Shown here piece by piece: positions 22,394 to 31,978 of a DNA stretch of 40,300 nucleotides; position 1 is the first letter of the stretch; each line of letters opens with the position of its first letter. This stretch comes from Hypsibius dujardini (taxonomy: Eukaryota > Tardigrada > Eutardigrada > Parachela > Hypsibiidae): NCBI GenBank assembly GCA_001579985.1, contig LRSR01008506.1:1-40300 (forward strand), given 5' to 3'. Position numbers and translations under genes: made by a program. Below the pieces are notes generated by a model. That model was not told the DNA's origin, did not search any database, and saw only the letters and a program-made list of their open reading frames with translations.

Positions 22394-25239
22394 ATGCCGC
22401 CAAAGAAGCTTCCGAAGCCGAATGCTTATTCGCTCTACGTTCAGGAAAGATGTCTGCAGACTGGAGTGCCCATGAAGACAGGATTCGCAAGATTTGATGG
22501 GGAATGGAAGGTGAGTAGAAAATGGAAAGAATTTTCATTTCCGGTTTCAATATTTATGATGACAGAGTCAATCAAGCAATCAAATGCATACTAAAACGAT
22601 CTGCTGATAAGTGCGCAATCAATGAATGAATCAATCCAGGTTTGATCTGAACGTCGGTTGTCGGTTGACATTTGATTAGTGGATGACGCTGGATGTCTGG
22701 TTACTTTCAGCGGAGTGAAATTTATTACAGCAACTGATTTGCCCATTCTGCAGGCAATGAGCGAAGCAGAACGCAGCGCGTTTAAAGATCGGACGACGGC
22801 AATTAAGACGACGGTACCGCGAGTGTCTGCCTCTCAGCCTCAGCCGTAAGTTATTACAACATGTATTAGTATGAGGTGAAATCTGGATTTCGGCTCATCA
22901 TCCAAATGGCTTTTAAATCTCCCTCATGGATTTTTCTTTAATAGCAGGTGCTTGTTTGCTTGATTTACAAAAGTGCTGTAGTACACATGCGACAAAAACC
23001 TTGCGCTAACCGCATTAAGCCATTTAACTCGGTCTGTGTTTAAAACTATGCATTGCACGAGTTTAATGGCTTAACTCGGTTAGTCCATAGTTTTTGCTAC
23101 GTGTGTATACTGTACTACGATGCAGTACAGAAATCAAGTATTTGCCTAGGCATGAGTGAGCCGATTTAAAAGCGATTTGGATGGTGAGCCGAAATACCAA
23201 TTTCACCACACATTGGTACTAACATTATCAATAAGCATGAATGTGTTGTGACGGATTGCTTGATTGATTAGTTGGCAGGTTTGTTTCGTGTGTGCCGGTT
23301 CAGTTGACGGATGGTTCGGTTGACTTCCAATTTACTATCCAATTTATTAATAAAGTAGCATAATAACAGTAGTATCTCGGGTCATTCCGTTTGCTGGTGA
23401 GGAGATTAGAGCCTTGAATTAACAAGATTATTTATTTGACATTAACGGACCCCTTGTCACGTAGACTTTTCGTTTCAGTTGCCATAAGAAGCGGAAGAGG
23501 GACGCGCTATCAGCAGAGCACAGGAAGCCAAAAACCTTGGAAAATTTGGAATGCGGCGAATGTGAAAGCGACTCTGATTCGGAGGAGCTCGACGGCCCGA
23601 TGGCAGCGCTCGATGATGGTCAGCCATTCTTCAAACGACTCCATATTGGGGAGGCGCAGGACATTACCACGGGTGACGGTAACCATGCCTTTATTGAGAT
23701 CGGGGACCAGATTGCCGAAACTAGTTTCGGAGACGACTGCGAGTTGACGACGACTTCAGCCGAAGAATCCCTGGAAAATCTCAACCATGCCTACAAATCC
23801 CATGCCGGTATTTATTTGATGCTTAATAAGTCGCAACCGTTTATTGTGGACTGTGTGTTTGCCTGCTTCAGACATTATGGAGCTCACCGTATTTTCATTT
23901 TCTTGCGTGCCGGTTATCTACGCAGCGGGCTACAAAAAGGGCCAGACGTTGGCGCTGAATCGCCCCTTGGAATTGGCCGTCACAAGGTTCAACCTTGAGG
24001 AAGGCATCGAACTGGATGACTTCTTTCATGCCTATGTTGATCCGGCAGGTTTACCTGCCGGCGCTAGCTGTGATGCTGATGCTGCCCGTACGTGTTTTTT
24101 ATTGTTTCAAGTGGCAAAACATGCAGACAGGCATGCAGCTAGGCAAACAAAAAGACAGGTACAAAGATAGATAGACCGACAGACAGACCGACAGACAGAC
24201 AGACAGACAGACACGACGTAATGTCGAGTTTGATTGGTTCTTTGGAATTGACTTGCTTCACGTTAATATTTTCAGGAGACGAACGTCATGGACTTCCTCA
24301 TGCCAATGAATACGCTCTGGCTCCAGCGTTTTTCGATGATGGTCGGCAACTCGAAGGAGACTACTTGGGGCTTTACCGGCAGCTTCTGGATTTCGTCGGT
24401 TATGACGGCACCAACGCACTCTTGCTTATGCCACTATGTTCCCGGAAGGCCGATCTGGCCGTGAATGAGCTGTGCATGAAGTGGTTGCACGCTCAGGCTG
24501 TTTTTCGGTTAAACTGCGTTGAGATTTCTGATGGTAACTTCTCCTGCGGGTTCGGATCATATTGGCTCTATATATGATCTGATTATTGGCTTTTTATGTA
24601 GCCTAATTATTCGCTCTTTATGCAGCCTAATCATTCGTTTTTGTTACTTTTTAGATTTACCAGAGTTGAAGTTTGCCGCTCTGGAAGACTTTCTGGCTTT
24701 GGCTCTTGCCCGTTGGATGTCTGTGAATGAGCGATACACAGAGCTCCTCGAGAAGGAAGCTCTGGACGCAGCTTTCAAGCATGAGCAATACCGTCAGCTG
24801 CATATTTTGAAGTAAGATATCGTACGACTTTGAACAAGCCCTCTAGCGACTCTGTCGCCACCTGTTGAACTTTTACGGATTTTTCAAAAAATGTCTTTGT
24901 CTTACGTCTTTGCGTTTTTGTGGTTATTCTTTGTGTTTGGATCCATTGTTAACCTACTTTTCTAATTGTATTCACTATGCAGTATTTTGACTTCCTCGGC
25001 AAGTTTGTATATTTTTCGTTTTCAGCTGCCCTTATCACCGTGCCGTGGTTTCTGTGAAGAACTGCGCGTTGGGGGCCGCAAGGGAAAGCTAGTAAGCTCA
25101 TCTTATGAATATTAATTAGTAGGCACTAATAATAAGTTTCAGTTTTAGCCTGACCAATCATCTCAGGAAACCACTCGGTCTGCCTGGTGATGAGCGCTTC
25201 ATTTTCCGAGGAGACAGTAACATGGACGAAACCGATTAG
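22394..25239 (+). CDS. mael: Maelstrom (piRNA pathway protein, HMG box plus MAEL domain)
   Basis: Germline factor required for piRNA-guided transposon silencing; acts in nucleus and perinuclear nuage. Eight exons: 22394-22510, 22754-22845, 23479-23807, 23872-24087, 24276-24533, 24655-24811, 25026-25091, 25143-25239; phases close to 443 aa. The HMG box is at 3-70 (PNAYSLYVQERC, FDGEWKAMSEAERSAF). An acidic linker follows (SDSDSEEL). The MAEL domain begins near 182: NRPLELAVTRFNLEEG, FHAYVDPAGLPAG, DERHGLPHANEY, then CPYHRAVV and KNCALGAAR, consistent with the conserved ECHC-type residues of this RNase H-like fold. Human MAEL is 434 aa, so length fits. Introns of 64 and 51 bp are among the shortest here. 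The last donor overlaps the codon TAG, so retention of the final intron would end the protein at AARES. Confidence 0.93.
22872..23212. mobile_element. MITE family B, copy 2, carrying a nested insertion
   Basis: In mael intron 2. The outer inverted repeats (tgaggtgaaatctggatttc and the reverse complement of its partner) and inner arms match family B copy 1 in DCP1 intron 3. The centre is interrupted by a family C element at 22984-23105. Confidence 0.85.
22984..23105. mobile_element. MITE family C, copy 1, nested inside family B
   Basis: 122 bp bounded by TA on both sides (22982-22983, 23106-23107). Inverted ends cacatgcgacaaaaacc and its partner cacacgtagcaaaaacta. Inner sequence pairs through ttaagccatttaactcgg and ggcttaactcggttag. 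Confidence 0.85.
24119..24213. repeat. ACAG microsatellite in mael intron
   Basis: Degenerate, then pure (ACAG)n/(ACCG) tract in the intron between exons 24087 and 24276. Confidence 0.85.
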
Positions 25240-25651
25240 CACTGCATGCTTCCTGACCCGCCCTCGTGCAATTGACGGTGCGCTATGATGTGGCGATTCT
25301 GTTTGTTTTTTACGTTTGTTCTTTTTTTACATTTGTGCTAGTGCTAGTTGGGAACAGAAAAAGCAAGATTTTTTCGCGTTTTTTTACAGAGTACTCATTA
25401 CGTGTGATTGGTTGTAATTGTGCATTCTTCCAGCTTGAACTCTTACAGAATATACCTTTTCTGTTTACTTTACGCTGTATTGTGGACCGGTAACCGCTTC
25501 GATCCCGAATCGTTCATGTGGGCTGAAATGCTTAAGAAGCTTTCCTCTCAAATCCTCCATAAACTCATGCCGTGCAGCTGTCGTGTCGCGCGATTCAGGT
25601 TTCAGTAATCGGAGGAATGTAGAAATGTTTTCTCAGAAGAATACATGTATA
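25240..25651. other. mael 3' flank
   Basis: Follows the mael stop codon and should hold its 3' UTR. T-rich with no canonical AATAAA on the plus strand and no gene I can support. Confidence 0.5.
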
Positions 25652-25780
25652 CACACCTAGCAAAAACCTTGCGCTGACCCGAATTAAGCACTTTAACTCG
25701 ATGCTGTGTGCAACGGCCAGCCATGCGTCGATCGAGTGTAATGGCTTAACTCGGTTAGCGCAAGGGTTTTGCCACGTGTG
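25652..25780. mobile_element. MITE family C, copy 2
   Basis: 129 bp downstream of mael, flanked by TA (25650-25651 and 25781-25782). Ends cacacctagcaaaaacctt and its near inverted copy; shares gcgctgac-cc-aattaagc with copy 1. No coding capacity. Confidence 0.88.
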
Positions 25781-25924
25781 TATCACCACACGCATTTATT
25801 CCGTCTGCTCGGCCGCGGAGAATTAAATGAAGCGCTTCCAAAATACTTCTCTCCTAATATTTCGAGCAAGTTCTGTTTGTTGGTTCGTTCCAGCTGCCGT
25901 TTAATTTACTAAGGAAATATTCAA

Positions 25925-26358
25925 GTGCCGAATTCAGAATCACTTGGAAATTTTTTTTATTAAGGCCTATTTAAGTGATAAAATTAAAAAATTATTGCAC
26001 CGCCATGGGCAATCGAATTTATTTTCGGTAAAAAATTCAAAGTTGGAAACTGCGTTTACCGCTGGATGCAATCGATTGATGCTTCAATCAAAGCGTTCTA
26101 GTTACAATCAATCAATCAATTAAGTTCTAATGTCGAACAAGGCCAGTCAATCGACAATCAATCAAAGGGAAAGCAGATGCCTTTAGATCAAGCAATTAAT
26201 TGATTGCACCTAGCAGTAAATGCAGTGGGACCGTTTCCAACTTTGAAATTTCACCAAAAATAAATTCGCCTGTCTATGATAGTGAAATACTTTTTTTTAT
26301 TCATCACTTAAATAGGTCTTAATAAAAAAACATATCCCAGCGATTCTTAATTCGGCAC
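25925..26358. mobile_element. Large inverted-repeat element, family E
   Basis: About 434 bp. Two arms near 190-200 bp pair imperfectly from the outer ends (gtgccgaattcagaatcac on the left; reverse complement of the right end reads gtgccgaattaagaatcgc) through ttaaggcctatttaagtgat and caaagttggaaac to the centre, which is rich in caatcaatcaatc. A foldback-type MITE or an inverted duplication. Sits between mael and the duplicated segment. Confidence 0.75.
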
Positions 26359-26499
26359 TCCCCAAGTTAGCGCATTAATACCGAGTTCTTGGAGATGGGT
26401 AGTGAAAACGAAACGCCGATCACCACCGCCACCGACTCTCCTACCGCTTTCGTCAAACCTTTCCTCGTAGCACATTCGGTCGTTTTGGTTCAAGGAGTT

Positions 26500-29396
26500 C
26501 TGGATCACAGCAGCCTCTGCTGCAGACGGTGGAGCTAGCAATGCGAAGATCAACGGCACTGCGCGTCGTCAGTTTTAGGAATATCCCGAAACCTTCAAGG
26601 TGATTCGCCGCGTCCCGCCACAATTCAGCCGTGAACTGTCTGACGCCATTGAGCTTCAGCTCTCTTCCTGTCGGCCTCCTCAACTGATCATTCCCCCGAG
26701 TCCTACCTGAAAGATTACTACCCCGATTGTCTGAGCAATTATTACCGTCGCATCTGGCTTCCATGAATCTTTTGATGTTCCAGAATGAAATTATAGTTTG
26801 CCCTAACGCTCTTTTGGTGTAACTTGTGCGGGATTTCTGCAGGCGTATTCTTTCGAGCCTACGTTTTATGATCTTGCTTAGCGCCATCAAATGTCACGGA
26901 CTTTATTGTCAGTTTGGCACTCGAATCGCATAAAATATTTTGTTTCGTCCAAAAAGCGTTCTATTACACGGGGTCAGCCATGTTTTATCGCCACACACAA
27001 AATGTGGGTTAACTGTACGCGTGGATGTCGAAAGCGAGCACTCGACAAGTTCTGGCCTATTTTTACCAATGCGATTCCGATCCAAGCGCAGAGAGACGCA
27101 GTAAAAGCCAGCGCGCAAAAAAAACCAGTTCGCCTTAATAAAAATTCAAAATAATCGTCGATAGGGAGCCGTAACATGACCAGGACATTAATTGAATTCG
27201 GTCACGTTTGTGGTAAAATAAAACAAGTACGCCACCGCTGAAACTTTGTTCGAATTGACTTTTACGGTGTCGGAGCAGGCCCCCGTGACTTGTTAGGGTC
27301 CTCGTTTACGTTCACCATTTTTAGATCCTGCAAACGATTGTCAAGTTTCCAACTGAAACTGAATCAAACCAAATGATCCAGCAATGGCGCACCTTAAGGG
27401 ATTTACCACTCGGTTATCGAGTCCGCCGCCGGTTTAGGATGATCGCCGGAAGATTGACCGCTGATCTGAGCCAGCTGGTCCGAGCGAAGTTGATTGAGCT
27501 GCTGCACGAATTCGTCCCCTGGTGGGAGATTTCGATTCGGCACACCGCATTGTGGGGCGTTCTGAGGCCAGGCACCGGTACAGAATGAGGACCTTTCGTC
27601 CGAGCAATCCTGTGTATCAAACTCATGTGCTCACTCTCCGATTGTGAATATGGTTATTCACCAATTACTGGTATGTCAAATCTACTCACATTGCAGTCTG
27701 GAACTCCGTCACAAAGCTGACTAACAAACAGGCACTTGCTGTAGTCCGAACAAACAAGGTGCTCTGCCAGACAACCTACGGATAAATAATAGCACATGTT
27801 TAAGGATTCAGAAGTTATATTTTTCCATTGAGCCCTTTCTCCCGTATTTTCCGTTATCTAAAACAGATCGTCCGACCAAAAAAGATTACGCGCTTACATC
27901 GTCCAATCTTAATAGCATTATGGCCTCGTCCTTTCGTGCCGGCCTTGCAGGTGCAGTCGTAGCCTCGTGATGTGTTAGTGCAAACGAACGGAACGTTAAT
28001 CGGATCGGGCGCCGGAACTAACCCACCCACAGTTTGGGGTAACGGATCGCCCTGGCACGCCTGCAAGCCGACGAACGAGGCCGCACCACTAGCAGTTGAG
28101 ACGGCCGGACAGAAAACCGGCTCGCACCGATTCTGTTGGAGACTCGGGACGGAGGTCTGCGTTGCGGTGCCGCTGACAATGTTTGCCGTTCCAAACTGCG
28201 TGTAGGTGTAAGGGATCCCGGTAGTCAGGCACTTGCATGTGCCAAAACCGTTGACGATATTAGCGCAGTAGGAGTTTGGGATCTGGTTCCAGCAGACCGT
28301 CGTGTTCTGGCAAGGACTTCCGATCTCTAAATGACATCGGGAATTCACATTTGATAAGGATTATATATGCAAAATAATATATTCTGTTATATATTCTGTA
28401 TAATGGTCTCCACTCTCCGGTGAGAAAAAGGTCGTCGCCCGGTAACTTACTGGGCATACAGTTCGGCCAAGCTTCGATTCCGTTGCGACAGATGCACTTC
28501 AATTGCCGGACTGAACCGACCTGAACGAAGCCGCAGTACGAACCGGAAGCGAGCGTGTCGCACATATCGGGAAACGACGGCAGGCAGAGACCTTTAGTGA
28601 TATTGGGGTAGGACAACGGTAAACACAGGCCAGCGCCGGGAAATGCGTTCAGTCGCACTGCGAGACAGGAGTTGATTTAACACTTTTTAAATCATAGGCG
28701 CATTATTGCAATCAGTTCTAGAATGGTAAGTGCATCGTCTGCCATCAGTGTCTCAGTGGAGTCACAGCAATGATGTTGCAGTGGAATGTACAAAAAACTG
28801 TAAAACAGCAGCACACCATGTGATATACCTGATATGGCAGGATCGCACTCGCACTTTCCGGTGTTGCTGTTGCAACGGGTCATAGGGAGACTATCAAAGA
28901 TGCAACTGTCCGCGTAGGCTGGTGAGCCGAAATAGGGTGGCGAATTGACAGGCACAGAAATAGGCAAACCGTTGGTGCCGAGGTATATCGAAGGCTGAAC
29001 TCCCCCGGCAGACACTGTACAAGGGCCTCCTTCGACACTTCTGGCGAATCGAGAATGATGCTCTTTGGGTATGGTCTCTAGTAAGTCCGGCGGCATGAGT
29101 TCCTCAAACGATGGTTTCGAACTGGCGAGGCAAAGGGAGATCTTAAACGCGAAAAGAAAACGAAAACGCGTTAGGACGATTCCATGCTAAGTCAACGAAG
29201 GATTCAAACGTACCTGGAGGAAAAGAAGGCAGTGAGATAAGAGGACGATCCTGTACTTGGACATTTCCGGTCCAATAGTGTGAATAATGATTAAACCAAA
29301 CTCAGAAAAAGAAGAAACAGAATAGGCTTTGAGGGACTAAGAAAAAATACTGAGACATTTAATAGACAGTGGCTTGCGAAGCGGTGGAGGATATAA
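26500..29396. repeat. Segmental duplication, left copy (about 2.9 kb)
   Basis: Nearly colinear with 33677-36547 in the same orientation, from a cacagcagcctctgctgc start to a gtggaggatata end, with scattered substitutions and small indels. It holds one complete gene (27403-29264) and about 0.9 kb beyond its stop codon. The part at 26500-26900 has an open frame of 145 codons in this copy that is broken by indels in the other copy, so I do not call a gene there. Confidence 0.93.
27403..29264 (-). CDS. Secreted Cys-rich protein with LDL-receptor class A module, copy 1 (C-terminally truncated)
   Basis: Unnamed family. Six exons: 29264-29214, 29141-28829, 28657-28451, 28326-27898, 27775-27690, 27609-27403; 430 aa. 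A signal peptide (MSKYRIVLLSHCLLFLQ then ISLCLA) is split by intron 1. Next come Cys-rich EGF- or EB-like stretches (KCECDP, YCGFVQ, KCICRNGIE, GTCKCLTTG, GYDCTCKAGTKG), then an LDLa module across exons 5 and 6 (CLAEHLVCSDYSKC, LCDGVPDC, DCSDE), typical of secreted or surface binding proteins. A 20-bp deletion relative to copy 2 shifts the frame and stops the protein at SITEW, removing the conserved end; the old last exon still stands at about 27310-27330 with its acceptor (tttgcag) unused. Still possibly functional. Confidence 0.8.
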
Positions 29397-29994
29397 GGAA
29401 TTTCATATAGAACTTTATATGAAACTTTATATGGCACTAACCTTGACTACAACAACCAACCAACGCGTTATAGGTTCACAAAACCAGTGCCCTTTATGTA
29501 ACCCTGCTCAGCAGTTTTTACATGTTCTGATATTCTGGGAATATTCTGATATACCTGACTAGACATATCCAGAACGACTTCATAATCTTACTGTGTCAGG
29601 TAATTTGTAACGAGCTTGAACGAGGACCATTATCCGTATCACCCACATAACTGAATTATGCGGAAATAACTCAAAAACGACGGGCGAAAGGACCAAATTT
29701 ACCCTCCTGTCATCACGTGAATTAGCACTTCACGCGGCTCAACTCCGCTGGGCCCTCTCCCATTTGCTGACATAACTACCGTTTAAACTGCCGATGTCCG
29801 CAAATGTGCTTTTGTCAAGCAACAAAACAAGGACAGCTCTTGAAAAATGGAAGCGACAAAAAATACAATTTCGTTCCAGGTGTCAAATACTTGAATAACG
29901 GAATTTAATTTTGCCGGTTAACGCGATTACTCAAATGCCAATTCTAGCAATTGACGTATACAGCGAACACTGAACACATCTTTTTTACCAGTTA
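29265..29994. other. Spacer between LDLa gene copy 1 and the GPCR
   Basis: The first 130 bp belong to the duplicated segment and should contain the promoter of the LDLa gene. The remainder shows no convincing coding sequence or transposon. Confidence 0.6.
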
Positions 29995-31120
29995 TTAAGA
30001 AAAATCCATTTGATCGTTTGTAGTTTCCGTGTCGGCCGAGATGAAACGAGAGGATGCTGGACTTCCAGGTCCCCGATTCTGCCAGAAACAGTTTCGAAGC
30101 TTCCTCAGCGCAAACGACAGTCGGGGGAATCTGGACTCCAGTTGACGCCGGAACATTTTGCTGATCGCACAGTATAAGTAGAAGTTGGCCGAATAGTTGA
30201 TGGTCGAGAAGAGCCACACGAAGGCCACCCAGTGTGGTGCTGCAAAATTGGTTATGCGATAGGTGCAGAAGGGTGGGCGGCTGGCCACCTGTAGGGCAAT
30301 ATAGACGAAGGAGGGGGTCTTGCATATCAAGAATAAGAAGGCACAACCCATGGACAGGATTACGGCGTAGCGGCCATTATCGGGTCGCCCTCGTGCAGAT
30401 CGCAGGCTTTGTCGTGTTTTTTGGTGTTTGAACAATTGCTGGACTAATAGGCTGTTTGTGGCAAGGAGGATACAGAAAGCCAGAATGGGATCCACAATCT
30501 GATAATAGAAATACAACAAAAGTGTAAAAATGTTACTCTGAGGGGGCATCGCGAAAAGTTCAACAAGAGACTCGTGAAAATTGGACCATACCGAGCTGAT
30601 TAATGCAGTCGCATCGACACGAAAACAAAAGGAGACATACAGAAGGCAGACAGACAACCAGATAGGTAGACAAACAGACTAGCAGATAGACAGACAAACG
30701 GACAGACGCACAAACAGAGAGAAATACTGTAGCTCGTTTACCGTAACAACTCCTTGAACTGGTGCCCATTTATCCAGCCACAGGTACCTTGCTGCCCGGA
30801 TGGTCGGCTAAGAATTCAGAGGTCGCCCAGCTACTCGCCAGTAAAAATAATCCAAAACGTTTTGAAGCCATTTCAGAGTTCCGATGAGTGCTACACCAAC
30901 CACCGCAATGATGACTGTTTTACATTGAATCGACCCAAAAAATATATCGGATTGTGAACGACCAGCAGGCGTTCAAGTAAAAATATTACAAAAATCTTGG
31001 AAAACATAATTCAGCGGTCAGATTAACATTTCTTCAAACGTCGATCTTACTGTACTCGCTTAGGGACAGTACCAATTGGATATAAGGAATAGAAAATGGT
31101 CATCAGTCTGGGATAAAGTC
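29995..31120 (-). pseudogene. Rhodopsin-family GPCR, damaged or partial (peptide-receptor-like)
   Basis: The last exon, 30498-29995, is intact: TM5 (VDPILAFCILLATNS), TM6 (ILSMGCAFLFLICKTPSF) and TM7 with the NSxxNFYLYC-type motif (NYSANFYLYCAISKMFRR), then a cytoplasmic tail. The exon before it (ending at 30742, phase 0) encodes the end of TM3 and loop 2 (LLERLLVVHNPIYF), TM4 (TVIIAVVGVALIGTL) and loop ECL2 (YLWLDKWAPVQG), but TM3 and TM4 are in different frames (shift near 30915-30923) and an in-frame TAG lies at 30808-30810. A TM2-ECL1-like stretch (TIFYSLYPIGTVPKR) is near 31050-31120. TM1 and most of TM3 are not found. The tail of ECL1 and the ER motif recall invertebrate FMRFamide- and myosuppressin-type receptors; subfamily uncertain. 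Read errors could also explain the two lesions. Confidence 0.6.
30640..30725. repeat. CAGA-type microsatellite in GPCR intron
   Basis: Degenerate (ACAGACAGAT)n tract between the two recognisable GPCR exons. It creates a false VCLS-rich extension of the last exon's open frame. Confidence 0.75.
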
Positions 31121-31413
31121 CGCTTTCGAATATATAAATGGCGACATGAAATCGACTGGAATTTGAGGACTCCATCTACCCACCCAACCTATACGTCGAG
31201 TAGGGCAAACAAATATTAGTTACTCGTCAAGCTGTAAACAAGGGGCCACAACGGACCGCTGACGGTACCTACTGACGGGGTGAAGGAGCAGTCGTCCAGG
31301 AAAGGGTCCGCTGTTCAGGTGATCCGGTCGTTTGTTATAAGTCGGTAAGGGAGACTGCGGCTGCTGTGCCGTGTTCCGTTTGCCTCTAAGGAACCCTTTA
31401 CCTTGTTGACCAG

Positions 31414-31840
31414 TTATTTTATGAGATTGGCTCTGATGCGGATCTCCTCGTCCTGGTTGGCTTGAGTCCAAACAGAGTCCAATGGCAAGGCGAAGACACG
31501 CAATTCAACTACGGCATCCTCCCAGTCGTCATTGTGGATGAGGTCGTTGCCGGCTTTGTAGTAGGAGAGTCCATCCCAAGAGTCGATTCCTTGAGCTGCA
31601 GCACCGCTCTCATCATTATCAACTAAAAAAACACGAACTTACAGCAGAAGTATTCTAGCGCCGTACCAAATGGAAAACTGTTCAGATGTGAGTACGAGAA
31701 CTGCAAATTTGGAGCAATACTTAATAAATCTGATCCCACGTCTCACCTAAAATCAGCTGCAGTGGCTACTGGACCAAAGTCTTTGCGGCTGCACCGCTCA
31801 GGGTAATTGCGAATCCGATTGCCAAGTACATTATCATCAT
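31414..31840 (-). CDS. Candidate small secreted protein (84 aa, two exons)
   Basis: Exon 31840-31795 begins MMIMYLAIGFAITLS, a signal-peptide-like start, with donor gtgcag in phase 1. Exon 31622-31414 follows a strong acceptor (gtttttttag) and is open for 69 codons, ending RANLIK and TAA. The middle (SYYKAGNDLIHNDDWEDAVV) resembles a TPR-like helix pair as found in CRTAP/leprecan proteins, but similarity is weak and the rest of such a protein is absent. It could be the 5' end of an unfinished or broken gene, or a small independent protein. Confidence 0.35.
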
Positions 31841-31978
31841 GTGCGAAACTAGAGGTCGCATCATTTCTGATGAGCATAGAACTAGAACTATGCTGAAAAA
31901 AGGTCAAATGGACCGTCCGACCAATTGATAATACTAATGTCAATACTATAAGCGAAAAACTGAAGTGAAATTGCCAGT

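Noticed and set aside
26453-26890. Minus-strand ORF of 145 codons at the edge of the left duplicated copy
   Set aside because: The corresponding frame in the right copy is broken by indels within 60 codons, and no known domain is present; treated as 3' flank of the LDLa gene.
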